Below, one piece after another: positions 6,509 to 12,983 of a stretch of DNA of 12,983 nucleotides. The notes beneath the pieces are model-generated. The model was not told the DNA's origin. It made no database searches and saw only the letters and a program-made list of their open reading frames with translations. The translations under genes and the position numbers were made by a program. The first letter of the stretch is position 1, and each line of letters begins with the position of its first letter. This DNA comes from Acetobacteraceae bacterium (GTDB taxonomy: Bacteria; Pseudomonadota; Alphaproteobacteria; Acetobacterales; Acetobacteraceae): the NCBI GenBank assembly GCA_027311485.1, contig DAICYU010000057.1:1-12983 (forward strand), given 5' to 3'.

Positions 6509-6561
6509 GGTGTCCTGCGCTACGTCAGTCGCTCAGGGCGACGAACGTAGGGCAGGACACC
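6509..6561. repeat. Long imperfect palindrome A between convergent genes
   Basis: GGTGTCCTGC (6509-6518) pairs with GCAGGACACC (6552-6561), then CTACGT (6520-6525) with ACGTAG (6545-6550), then GTCGC (6528-6532) with GCGAC (6538-6542), around a TCAGG loop. That is 21 base pairs with a G/G mismatch and a 2x2 internal loop. There is no T tail on either strand. It lies just after gspM and directly abuts palindrome B. Confidence 0.8.
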
Positions 6562-6601
6562 TGGATCATGATTGGGTCAGGTTGACCCGTTCATGATCCA
6601 G
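6561..6601. repeat. Long imperfect palindrome B, abutting palindrome A
   Basis: CTGGATCATGA (6561-6571) pairs with TCATGATCCAG (6591-6601), then GGGTCA (6574-6579) with TGACCC (6583-6588), around a GGT loop; only a 2x2 step (TT against GT) interrupts it. It lies 9 nt past the stop codon of the leftward molybdenum hydroxylase gene. The lack of a T run argues against a standard intrinsic terminator; it may still protect or end the two convergent transcripts. Confidence 0.82.
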
Positions 6602-6610
6602 AAGTCATTG

Positions 6611-8920
6611 TTAGATTGCATGACTCACGCCTTCCGGCTTTCCGCCCCCGGCGATCACGCTCTGGTTCATCGCCTGCCACAGGCGCATCGGGGTGAACGG
6701 CATCGCCGGCAGCCCCGCGCCGTCCAGCGCATCGGCGACGGCGCTGGTCACGGCGCACAGCGCGCCGGTCGTGCCGGCCTCGCCGATGCCCTTGACCCCC
6801 AACGGGTTCGCCGGGGACGGCGTGTTGCATTCGATCACCCGGTATTCCAGCAGGTCATTGGCGCGCGGCAGCATATAGTCCTGCAGCGTGGCCGCGATCG
6901 GCTGGCCGGAATCGGGCTCGATCACATAGTCCTCGCCTAGCACCTCACCCACGCCCTGCGCGATGCCGCCGTGGATCTGCGCCTCCGCGGCCTGATGGTC
7001 GATGGTGACCCCGGCATCGTCCACCGCTACATAGCGGGTCAGCGTCGCCACGCCGGTTTCCCGGTCCACCGCGACCTCGGTCACATGGCAGCCGGAGGCG
7101 AAGGCGTTGCTGGGCGCCACGCGGCCGGTTTCGGCGATTGGCTGCGTCAGCAGGTCGGCGATGCCGCAGATGACACTGCCGTCCGGTCGGTGTGCCGCCT
7201 GGTCGGCCAGGCGCACCTCCTCGGCCGCGCAATTGCCACGCAGGGCGGCCAGGTCGCGCAGCCGAACGGCGATGGCATCGGCGGCCTGGGCCACGGCGCT
7301 GCCCGCCGCAATGGTGCTGCGCGACGCATACGATCCGGCGCCGGACAGTGTGGTGCCGGGATCGGAGGCCACGAGCGTGATCGCCGTTTCGGGCAGGCCG
7401 AGCCGGGGGGCGGCGATCAGGGCGAAGGTGCGGGGATGGGATTGGCCGGTGCTGGCGGTGACGGTTTCGATCCGCAGCAACGGCTGTCCGGCCGCGGCGG
7501 ACAGTGTCAGCGCGGCTTCGTCCGGCGCCCCGCCGCCGCCGGAGACCTCGATGAACAGCGCCATGCCTCGGCCCAGGGTCAGGCCGCGCGCGGCGGCGTC
7601 CGCCTTGCGGGCGGCGAAACCGTCCCAATCGGCGGCGTCATGCGCCGTGCGCAGCAGGCGGGCAAAATCGGCACTGTCGTAGCGGGCGCCGCTGGGCAGC
7701 AGAAACGGGAAGGCCTCGGACGGGATTGCGTTGCGCTGCCGCAGGGTGAACGGATCGATGCCCAGGCGGCGGGCGGCGATGTCCATCAAACGCTCGACCA
7801 GCAGCGCCATTTCCGGCCGGCCGGCGCCGCGGTACGGACCGGTGGGCACGGCGTTGGTGTGCACCATGCGGAACACCGCATGCGCCGCCGGAATGGCATA
7901 GCAGCCGATCAGCGATTGCAGCGGGTTATGCACCGCGGCGAACACCGCGACCGGCGAGATATAGGCGCCCAGATCGTTGTCATAGGTGATGTCCAGCGCC
8001 GTCGCGACGCCGGCAGCATCGAAGGCGAGCCGCCCGTGCAGGTGAACGCCGCGGCCCTGGATGTCGGTCAGGAACGACTCGCTGCGCGTGCCATGCCAGG
8101 CCACAGGCCGGCCGGTCAGCCGGGCGGCGAGTGCGACGGCGGCATACTCGGGGTAGGCGATGTTGCGCGGGCCGAATCCGCCGCCCACCTCGCCGGCCAG
8201 GACGCGGAACCGGTCGGGCGGCAGGCCGAAACAGGCGGCCAGGTCGCGCCGGATTTCATTGACGCCCTGATGCGGCACGCGGATGTCACAGACGCCGGCG
8301 GCCGCGTCCCAGCGAGCCGCCGCCGCGCGTGGTTCCAGTGTGACCGGTGCCAGGCGCGGCAGGTCGATCCGGGTTTCCACCACCAGCGCGGCGTCGCGCA
8401 TGGCTGCGGCCACCGCGTCGGCGTCCCCGGCTTCATGACGCAGCGCGACATTGCCCGGCGTGCCCGAGTGCACCAGGGCGGCACCGTCGGCCAGGGTGGC
8501 GGCGATGCCGATCACGGCGGGTAGCGGGTCGTAGTCCACCAGCACCGCCTCGGCCGCGTCCAGCGCCTGCGCCTGGGTTTCCGCGACGACACAGGCCACG
8601 GCTTCCCCGGCATGGCGGGCTTCGGTATCGGCGAGGATCGGGCGGAACGGTATGATCAGCCCCTTGCCGACACGGTCGATCACGGGAAAATTGCGCAGCC
8701 CGGCTTCGACGCAGTCCTGGCTGGTGATGACGCGCACGACGCCCGCCATCGCGGCGGCCTGCGTGGTATCGATCGAAACCAGGCGGGCGCGGGCATGCGG
8801 GCTGCGGACGAACACCGCATACAGCGCGCCGGTAAACACCTCATCCGCCGTATAGCGGCCCCTGCCACGCAGTTTCCTCATCCGCTCGGCTTCAGCCTGC
8901 GGGATTGCCACAGCATCCAT
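6611..8920 (-). CDS. Xanthine dehydrogenase family molybdopterin-binding (large) subunit, CoxL form II-like, 769 aa
   Basis: The protein should bind the molybdenum-pterin cofactor and hydroxylate an aldehyde or N-heterocycle. Numbered from the ATG at 8920, it has the a/b hammerhead domain first (GRYTADEVFTGALYAVFVRSPHAR), then GEVGGGFGPRN near 243-253, PYRGAGR near 362-368 and GVKGIGEAG with the catalytic-type Glu at 714. PYRGAGR instead of AYRCSFR places it in the form II group, so it is not a true CO dehydrogenase. The start is uncertain: ATG 8920 has AGGA at 8 nt, ATG 8929 and GTG 8938 are in-frame alternatives. The FAD (CoxM) and 2Fe-2S (CoxS) subunits usually needed for electron transfer are not beside it. 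No signal peptide is seen. A FadR-type regulator gene lies upstream on the same strand. Confidence 0.92.
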   Translation of the reverse strand: MDAVAIPQAEAERMRKLRGRGRYTADEVFTGALYAVFVRSPHARARLVSIDTTQAAAMAGVVRVITSQDCVEAGLRNFPVIDRVGKGLIIPFRPILADTEARHAGEAVACVVAETQAQALDAAEAVLVDYDPLPAVIGIAATLADGAALVHSGTPGNVALRHEAGDADAVAAAMRDAALVVETRIDLPRLAPVTLEPRAAAARWDAAAGVCDIRVPHQGVNEIRRDLAACFGLPPDRFRVLAGEVGGGFGPRNIAYPEYAAVALAARLTGRPVAWHGTRSESFLTDIQGRGVHLHGRLAFDAAGVATALDITYDNDLGAYISPVAVFAAVHNPLQSLIGCYAIPAAHAVFRMVHTNAVPTGPYRGAGRPEMALLVERLMDIAARRLGIDPFTLRQRNAIPSEAFPFLLPSGARYDSADFARLLRTAHDAADWDGFAARKADAAARGLTLGRGMALFIEVSGGGGAPDEAALTLSAAAGQPLLRIETVTASTGQSHPRTFALIAAPRLGLPETAITLVASDPGTTLSGAGSYASRSTIAAGSAVAQAADAIAVRLRDLAALRGNCAAEEVRLADQAAHRPDGSVICGIADLLTQPIAETGRVAPSNAFASGCHVTEVAVDRETGVATLTRYVAVDDAGVTIDHQAAEAQIHGGIAQGVGEVLGEDYVIEPDSGQPIAATLQDYMLPRANDLLEYRVIECNTPSPANPLGVKGIGEAGTTGALCAVTSAVADALDGAGLPAMPFTPMRLWQAMNQSVIAGGGKPEGVSHAI

Positions 8921-9070
8921 CGTTGTCATCCTGTCCACGAAGCGTTCGCCACCGAGAGGCGCGCTTCGGTTGGCTGCGGCTTACATCATGGCAACGCGGC
9001 ATTCCAGGCACAGCTGGCCGACGCGCGAGCCTGGCGAGCCGTGCCGCCGTCGCGGGCTGGGGGCGCGCAT

Positions 9071-9086
9071 GGGCATGCGCATGCCC
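9071..9086. repeat. Perfect 16-bp palindrome after the GntR gene
   Basis: GGGCATGCGCATGCCC reads the same on both strands. As RNA it can form a 6-bp stem with a GCGC loop, 7 nt past the GntR stop codon and about 150 nt before the molybdenum hydroxylase start. No T run follows, so it may be a weak terminator, an mRNA-end structure or a protein-binding site for the downstream gene. Confidence 0.5.
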
Positions 9087-9093
9087 GCCCGGT

Positions 9094-9942
9094 TCAGCAT
9101 GTCAGGGAGCCGGAACCGGCCTTGGTCAGTGCGCCTGTCTGCCATAACGCTATCGTGTCCGCCGCATCTGACCCCGTACCATCCGGCCCCCTCGCAACTG
9201 ATCCCGTCGCAACTAGCCCCGTCGTACCTGACCCCGCCCCGTCTGGCCCCGCCCCGTTTGGCCCCGTCGCCATTGGCCGGGCATCAGCCCGCCCGGCAAT
9301 GCGCCACGCCGCTTTGGACGCCGCCATATCCTCGAGCATCGCCGTGGCACCCGCTTTGACATGGCTGGCGGCCCGTCCGAACGCGGCTTCAGGGTCGTGC
9401 GCCTGGACCGCATCGATGATCGCGTCGTGCATTTCCACGAAGGGCTGGACCCGCAACCAGTCGAACCGATCGGGAGAGAGACGTTGCAGACGGGTCAACT
9501 GCTCCAGCGCGTCCCGCATGATGGCCGCCGTGCGGGCGTTGCCGCTCAGTTCGGCCAAGGCATTGTGGAAATCGCTGTTGTAATCAGCGTACGTTTCGTA
9601 TCGGTCCGCAAGCCCGGTGGTCCGGCGGAACCGGTCGAGCGTGCGCACCGCGTCTTCGTCACGCAGGGCGGCTGCGGCGGCGCAGGCGGGCTCAAGAAGC
9701 AGCCGCAAGCCATACAGGTCGTCAGTGTCGGGGATCGTGACCGGATTAATCAGATATCCTTGCCGGGGCAGCACAGTCACCAGATGCTCCTGCTCCAGCC
9801 GGAGCAACGCGTCGCGAACGGGCGAGCGGCTGACACGATGCTTTTGCGCGAGCGTCTGTTCCCGCACTTCCTGCCCGGGCTGCAAGTCGCAGTTCAGAAT
9901 CGACTGCCGGATCGCTCGATAAACATAATCCCGCAGCAGCAT
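9094..9942 (-). CDS. GntR-family regulator, FadR/FCD subfamily, with repeat-derived C-terminal tail, 282 aa
   Basis: The winged helix-turn-helix is at residues 5-66 (LQPGQEVREQTLAQKHRVSR then SPVRDALLRLEQEHLV and a PRQGYLI wing). The FCD ligand domain is about 75-205; Asp124/His126 (NSDFHNALAELSGN), His172 (EMHDAI) and His194 (ASHV) match the metal-binding set of VanR/FCD proteins, so a carboxylic-acid ligand is likely. The ATG at 9942 follows AGGGGGAAATTGA. FCD regulators are normally 220-250 residues; here residues 223-258 are a pentapeptide repeat x-A-x-G-(P/S) encoded by a 15-bp tandem array, then a short tail ending SLTC. It probably controls the molybdenum hydroxylase gene downstream and itself, and perhaps the divergent phosphoesterase. 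The family call is firm; the target is inference. Confidence 0.9.
   Translation of the reverse strand: MLLRDYVYRAIRQSILNCDLQPGQEVREQTLAQKHRVSRSPVRDALLRLEQEHLVTVLPRQGYLINPVTIPDTDDLYGLRLLLEPACAAAAALRDEDAVRTLDRFRRTTGLADRYETYADYNSDFHNALAELSGNARTAAIMRDALEQLTRLQRLSPDRFDWLRVQPFVEMHDAIIDAVQAHDPEAAFGRAASHVKAGATAMLEDMAASKAAWRIAGRADARPMATGPNGAGPDGAGSGTTGLVATGSVARGPDGTGSDAADTIALWQTGALTKAGSGSLTC
9172..9276. repeat. 15-bp tandem array no. 3 inside the 3' end of the GntR gene (7 units)
   Basis: Seven exact-length 15-bp units start at 9172, 9187, 9202, 9217, 9232, 9247 and 9262, with consensus CCCCGTCGCAACTGG. Units include CCATCCGGCC, CCGTCTGGCC and CCGTTTGGCC, the core also seen in the arrays at 917-1004 and 2833-2936. 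Within coding DNA every unit keeps 15 bp, unlike the 12-16 bp units of the intergenic array at 917, which suggests selection to keep the frame. Confidence 0.88.
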
Positions 9943-9979
9943 TCAATTTCCCCCTGCTTATCCTGATCCATATAGGGCG

Positions 9980-10018
9980 CGACAAGAAGTTGTCGTTACA
10001 GTGCATGAAAATATTTCA
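9980..10018. promoter_or_regulatory. Two inverted repeats upstream of the GntR gene; candidate operators
   Basis: CGACAA-GAAG-TTGTCG (9980-9995) has 6-bp arms; TGAAA-ATA-TTTCA (10006-10018) has 5-bp arms. Both lie 38-76 nt upstream of the GntR start, in the gap shared with the divergent phosphoesterase gene. FadR-type regulators bind short palindromes near their own promoters, so these are sensible operator candidates. The TTGTCG arm could also serve as a -35 on the minus strand, with GATAAG 17 nt further on, but that would leave almost no leader before the SD. Confidence 0.35.
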
Positions 10019-10185
10019 CGGACCGTCACAAAGTCGCATCGTTCTCTCACATGTAAGATGATTGAAAGAAATGCCGGTCTGGCTGCTATCGGCCCGGCAG
10101 TTATTTGTCTCCGCCAGGCATCATTCTTCGCAGGGCAGGATTTACCGCGGGCGCGGGCTTGGGCATTGTCCCTGCCATGATGCTT

Positions 10186-10220
10186 GCAGCAGGGCGACAT
10201 GCCTTATGTCACTCTGCTGC
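10186..10220 (+). promoter_or_regulatory. Stem-loop directly ahead of the phosphoesterase ribosome-binding site
   Basis: GCAGCAG (10186-10192) pairs with CTGCTGC (10214-10220), and GACAT (10196-10200) with ATGTC (10206-10210), around a GCCTT loop. The three bases between can add a G-U and a G-C pair with one mismatch. The stem ends 8 nt before the GGGAG SD (10229-10233). No T run follows, so it is not a simple attenuator. It could be an operator, a 5'-end stabiliser, or a structure controlling ribosome access. Confidence 0.5.
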
Positions 10221-10238
10221 GTTGCCTTGGGAGAGCGC

Positions 10239-12308
10239 ATGATGCGGCTGCGTACTGCAACATTTCTCGCGGGGGTCGCGGTGGCGACGAGCCTGCCGAC
10301 GGCCCACCCGGCCGTGGCGCAGACGCCATTACCCAGCCGGCTTGTCACGCCTCAGCCCGACCCGGGCGCGGCGGTCGCCCCGTTTGTCGTCGCGCCATCC
10401 GACTCGACGTCAATGTCACGGGATGCGTTAATTCAAGCGTTACGCCAAAATATAAAATACGTCTTTGTCATATTCAACGAAAATCACTCCTTCGACAACG
10501 AATTCGGCACTTTCCCCGGTGCCAACGGGATCTACGCCAACGCGGCCGGACCGCGCACCGCCGCCGCTACGCCGGGCTTTACCCAGACCTATATCGGCGC
10601 CGACGGCAATGCGGTCACGGTCCGCCCATTCCGCATCGGGCCAGAGCAGAACAGCACGTTTGTCGACAGCGTCGATCACAGCCATGTCGGCCTGGCGAAG
10701 AAGCTGGACGTCCGGCACGGTGTCGCGGCGATGGATGGTTTCGCCGCGGATGAATACACACGCTTCGCCAGCAAAGGCGGCGCCGCGAACATCGCGATGG
10801 GAACGCAGTTCGCCCGCCTGGTCATGAGCCATGTTGACTGCGATACGCTGCCCTTCCTGTGGCAGTATGCCAGCCGGTTTGCCCTGTTCGACAACATCTT
10901 CGCGACCGAGGATACGCCGTCCACGCCAAACGCCATCGCCATGCTGGCCGGTCAGGCCGGGGAAACGCAATGGGTGAAGCGCGGCGCCGCCGGCTCGACC
11001 GTTACGGCCAACGGCGTGACCGGGACGCTGCAGGGCGTGCCGGTGGTGAAAGATCCCCAGCCCTTCTACGGATCCCAGTTCGACACCACGCAAACCGACC
11101 GTGAGCCGCGGGGATCGAAGTGGGAAAATTACAGGAACAACAATATTTCCGAGAATTTGACGTTTGCTTCCATACCGCTGCTGTTCGCCGGCCGCGGCAT
11201 CACGGCGGACATGGCGCAAGACCGTGCACCGGATGTGGATCTGCCGGACATCAAGCAGGACATTCCTTTCATCGCCGCCCGTAACGGCACGCCAGTGAAC
11301 TGGCGCTGGTACGAGGAAGGCTACGACCATGAGCCGACCGATCCGTCGAATGAAGCCACCCATACAGGCTATGTCAGCCACCATAACGGCGCGCAGTATT
11401 TCGGCTACATCGCCAACAATCCGGCGCTGACGCCGCACCTGCGCGGGCTGGAGGACGTGTTCGACGATCTGAAGGGCAGGAAGCTGCCGCCTGGCGGCGG
11501 AGTCTTCTATGTGCGCGGCGGGTTCAGGAATATTGCAAAGCAGACGCCGCCGATCCAGAACGCCAACTTTCCCGGTCCCCTGACCGATGCGGATCGCGCT
11601 GCGATCGCAAAGACAAAGCAGGGTGACGACGATCATCCGTCATACAGCGATCGCCAGATCAGTGAATCCATGGCTGCCCGGCTGATCAACGCCGTCGCCG
11701 GCGACCCCGACCTGTGGCGGCAAAGCCTGATCATCATCACCTATGACGAGTCGGACGGGTTCTACGACCATGTCCCGCCGCGCATCCTGTCCTATGGGCC
11801 GGACGGGTTGCCGCTGGCGCGTGGCATCCGCGTGCCGATGATCCTGATCTCCCCCTACGCACGGGCGCATGTCGTGTCCCATGCCGAAGGCGACCATAAT
11901 GCGGTAATCGAAACGCTGGAGGCGCTGTTCGACCTGCCGCCGCTGGCAACCCTGCCGGAGGAGAAGCAGGCTTTGCTGGCCGGCACCGACCCGAAGTTCA
12001 ACGGCCCGGACGGGTTCGTGCAGCACCATCTGGGGCCGCGAGACATCAATACGCCCGCGACCGACGATCTGCTGTCCGGGTTCGAGCCTGGGCGGTTGAA
12101 CGGCACGCTGCCGCCGCTGCCGGCCAGCTACGCGATGATCCCGGACAACGTCGTCGACACCCTGCCGCACTTCAACGGCAAGGGCTGCTCGGCCATCGGC
12201 ATGGTGCCTGAGGATCAGCGGCAGCATATCGACGACAGCGCTCCGCCCGGCTTCAACACGCTGCCCGCGACCCTGCCGCGGTTCAACACGGCCGCGGCAA
12301 AGCCGTAG
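10239..12308 (+). CDS. Secreted phosphoesterase, acid phosphatase/phospholipase C family (PF04185-type), 689 aa
   Basis: GGGAG at 10229-10233 sets the start at tandem ATGs 10239/10242; a longer frame from TTG 10062 is rejected. Residues 1-27 are a Sec signal peptide (MMRLRTATFLAGVAVATSL, ending PAVA before Gln28; no twin Arg). The family's N-terminal metal site is VFVIFNENHSFDNEFGTFPG, with Glu81 and Asn82. The C-terminal metal site is IITYDESDGFYDHVPP, with Asp503 and Glu504. GIRVPMILISPYAR and HAEGDHNAVIETLEALF follow, as in AcpA-like and PlcN-like enzymes. It should act outside the cytoplasm on phosphate monoesters or phospholipid heads. The roughly 280-residue insert between the two sites is usual for the large members. 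About 150 C-terminal residues after the last motif are Pro-rich with an FNTLPATLPRFNTA near-repeat. Confidence 0.88.
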   Translation: MMRLRTATFLAGVAVATSLPTAHPAVAQTPLPSRLVTPQPDPGAAVAPFVVAPSDSTSMSRDALIQALRQNIKYVFVIFNENHSFDNEFGTFPGANGIYANAAGPRTAAATPGFTQTYIGADGNAVTVRPFRIGPEQNSTFVDSVDHSHVGLAKKLDVRHGVAAMDGFAADEYTRFASKGGAANIAMGTQFARLVMSHVDCDTLPFLWQYASRFALFDNIFATEDTPSTPNAIAMLAGQAGETQWVKRGAAGSTVTANGVTGTLQGVPVVKDPQPFYGSQFDTTQTDREPRGSKWENYRNNNISENLTFASIPLLFAGRGITADMAQDRAPDVDLPDIKQDIPFIAARNGTPVNWRWYEEGYDHEPTDPSNEATHTGYVSHHNGAQYFGYIANNPALTPHLRGLEDVFDDLKGRKLPPGGGVFYVRGGFRNIAKQTPPIQNANFPGPLTDADRAAIAKTKQGDDDHPSYSDRQISESMAARLINAVAGDPDLWRQSLIIITYDESDGFYDHVPPRILSYGPDGLPLARGIRVPMILISPYARAHVVSHAEGDHNAVIETLEALFDLPPLATLPEEKQALLAGTDPKFNGPDGFVQHHLGPRDINTPATDDLLSGFEPGRLNGTLPPLPASYAMIPDNVVDTLPHFNGKGCSAIGMVPEDQRQHIDDSAPPGFNTLPATLPRFNTAAAKP

Positions 12309-12310
12309 CC

Positions 12311-12983
12311 ATGCGGGCCGTTGCCGCCCTGCTGGGCGCGATGCTTGCCGTGGCCCCCGGGGTGGCGCCCAACGCCCTGGGCGCGACGCCGGCCTACGCC
12401 GGGGACACTTTGGCGCGCGTCCGGGCGCAAGGCGTGCTGCGCTGCGGCGCGGTGGAGCGGCCGGGCATCGCCGAGGCACCACCCAGCGGCGGCGTCGTCG
12501 GGATCGCCGTCGACATCTGCCGCGCGGTCGGGGTCGCCGTGCTGGGGCCGCGCGGCCGGGTGTCGTTCCGGCTGTATGAGACGACGCAGGAATTCGACGC
12601 CGTGCGCACCTGGCAGGACGACCTGGCATTCCTGACCGGCGGCGAGATCGCGGAGCAGAACCTGGGCGCCTACGTCCTGCCCGGCCCGACCATCGCCCTC
12701 GACCAGATGGCGGTGATGGTGCCGGATTCGTCCCCGGTCCAGAGTCTCGGTGGATTGTCTGGACAGACCGTGTGCATGATGACCGCCAGCGAAGCCCAAC
12801 GCGCCATGGAAGCGGCGACGGCGTCCCGGCATTTGTCCATCGTCCGGCTGATGTTCCAGGAAGATGTGGAAATGCTGGACGCCTACAATGCCGGAAGCTG
12901 CGGGGCGGTCGCCGGCGGAGAGACGTACCTGGCCGAAATGCGGCTGACCCCCGGCGTGCGCAGGCTGGTCAGCCGGTTGTTGC
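12311..12983 (+). CDS. Periplasmic solute-binding protein, family 3-like (3' end beyond the window)
   Basis: The ATG at 12311 follows the phosphoesterase stop by 2 nt, so the genes are surely co-transcribed and probably coupled; no strong SD is seen within the overlap. The frame stays open for 224 codons to the window end. A signal peptide covers about residues 1-30 (AVAALLGAMLAVAPGV, ending AYA). TLARVRAQGVLRCGAVERPG and GVVGIAVDICRAVGVAVLG are the lobe-1 start of bacterial extracellular solute-binding family 3, the amino-acid type. Four Cys (in RCGA, DICR, TVCMM, GSCGA) suggest disulphides. The ligand is unknown. The sequence diverges from standard amino-acid binders after residue 80, so it may be a non-transport paralogue. 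Confidence 0.75.
   Translation, partial: MRAVAALLGAMLAVAPGVAPNALGATPAYAGDTLARVRAQGVLRCGAVERPGIAEAPPSGGVVGIAVDICRAVGVAVLGPRGRVSFRLYETTQEFDAVRTWQDDLAFLTGGEIAEQNLGAYVLPGPTIALDQMAVMVPDSSPVQSLGGLSGQTVCMMTASEAQRAMEAATASRHLSIVRLMFQEDVEMLDAYNAGSCGAVAGGETYLAEMRLTPGVRRLVSRLL

Noticed and set aside
6561..6601. Rho-independent terminator
   Set aside because: Stem is strong but neither strand has a T run after it; kept as a palindrome of unknown role.
6971..8524. 517-codon open frame on the plus strand
   Set aside because: Entirely antisense to the molybdenum hydroxylase gene; Gly/Gln/Arg-rich with no recognisable motif.
10021..10054. Pho-box-like direct repeats (CCGTCAC, TCTCACA) upstream of the phosphoesterase
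   Set aside because: Some 11-bp spacing is present, but the 7-mers match the CTGTCAT consensus poorly and the middle one not at all.
10062..10238. 59-codon N-terminal extension of the phosphoesterase from TTG 10062
   Set aside because: No SD, no ATG, Cys/His/Arg-rich sequence unlike a secreted protein start, and it runs through the 10186-10220 stem-loop; ATG 10239 has a good SD and signal peptide.
10440..11636. 398-codon open frame on the minus strand
   Set aside because: Antisense to the phosphoesterase coding region; its translation mirrors codon bias and shows no domain.

Overview
The window is high-GC bacterial DNA with clear SD-led genes and strong G/C wobble bias. Gene content and protein style suggest an alphaproteobacterium, most likely an acetic acid bacterium (Acetobacteraceae, Gluconacetobacter/Komagataeibacter-like). 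This placement is from memory of protein families; there is no rRNA or other marker here to prove it.

Layout. 1-183 (-) is the 5' end of a COG4705/DUF347 membrane protein. 184-543 is non-coding except for a strong hairpin terminator (444-469), which ends a tiny secreted-protein gene (544-693, -). 694-1076 is non-coding and carries a degenerate ~15-bp repeat array. 1077-1271 (+) is a possible 64-aa hydrophilic protein. A 14-bp array separates it from a convergent amidase-signature hydrolase (1407-2801, -). A 15-bp array fills the divergent gap to a CE4 polysaccharide deacetylase of the HpPgdA-like type (2982-3869, +). Next is a (+) cluster tied to type II secretion: a small Cys-containing exported protein (4021-4371), a GspH-type pseudopilin (4423-4848), GspL (4927-5919) and GspM (5916-6476). 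Two adjacent long palindromes (6509-6601) lie between gspM and a convergent xanthine/CO-dehydrogenase-type molybdenum hydroxylase large subunit (6611-8920, -). A FadR-type GntR regulator (9094-9942, -) lies upstream of that hydroxylase. Divergent from the regulator is a secreted phosphoesterase of the acid phosphatase/phospholipase C family (10239-12308, +), followed 2 nt later by a periplasmic solute-binding protein (12311 to the window end, +).

How the genes may work together. Amidase, CE4 deacetylase, molybdenum hydroxylase and GntR/FCD regulator are the sort of genes found in catabolic loci for nitrogen-containing or heterocyclic compounds; here the gsp genes split them into two blocks. 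GspH-L-M are partial type II secretion parts; no gspC-G, I, J or K is visible. The phosphoesterase with a Sec signal peptide is a plausible, unproven cargo of such a system.

Most unusual feature. Five short-period (14-17 bp) tandem arrays occur in 13 kb, all at gene boundaries. Three share a core CC(A/G)T(Y)(Y)GG. One has entered the 3' end of the GntR gene and encodes an in-frame pentapeptide repeat. Another repeats the TGA-NN-ATG stop/start junction in front of gspH, making what looks like a chain of re-initiation mini-ORFs. I see no CRISPR array, tRNA, rRNA or transposase gene.
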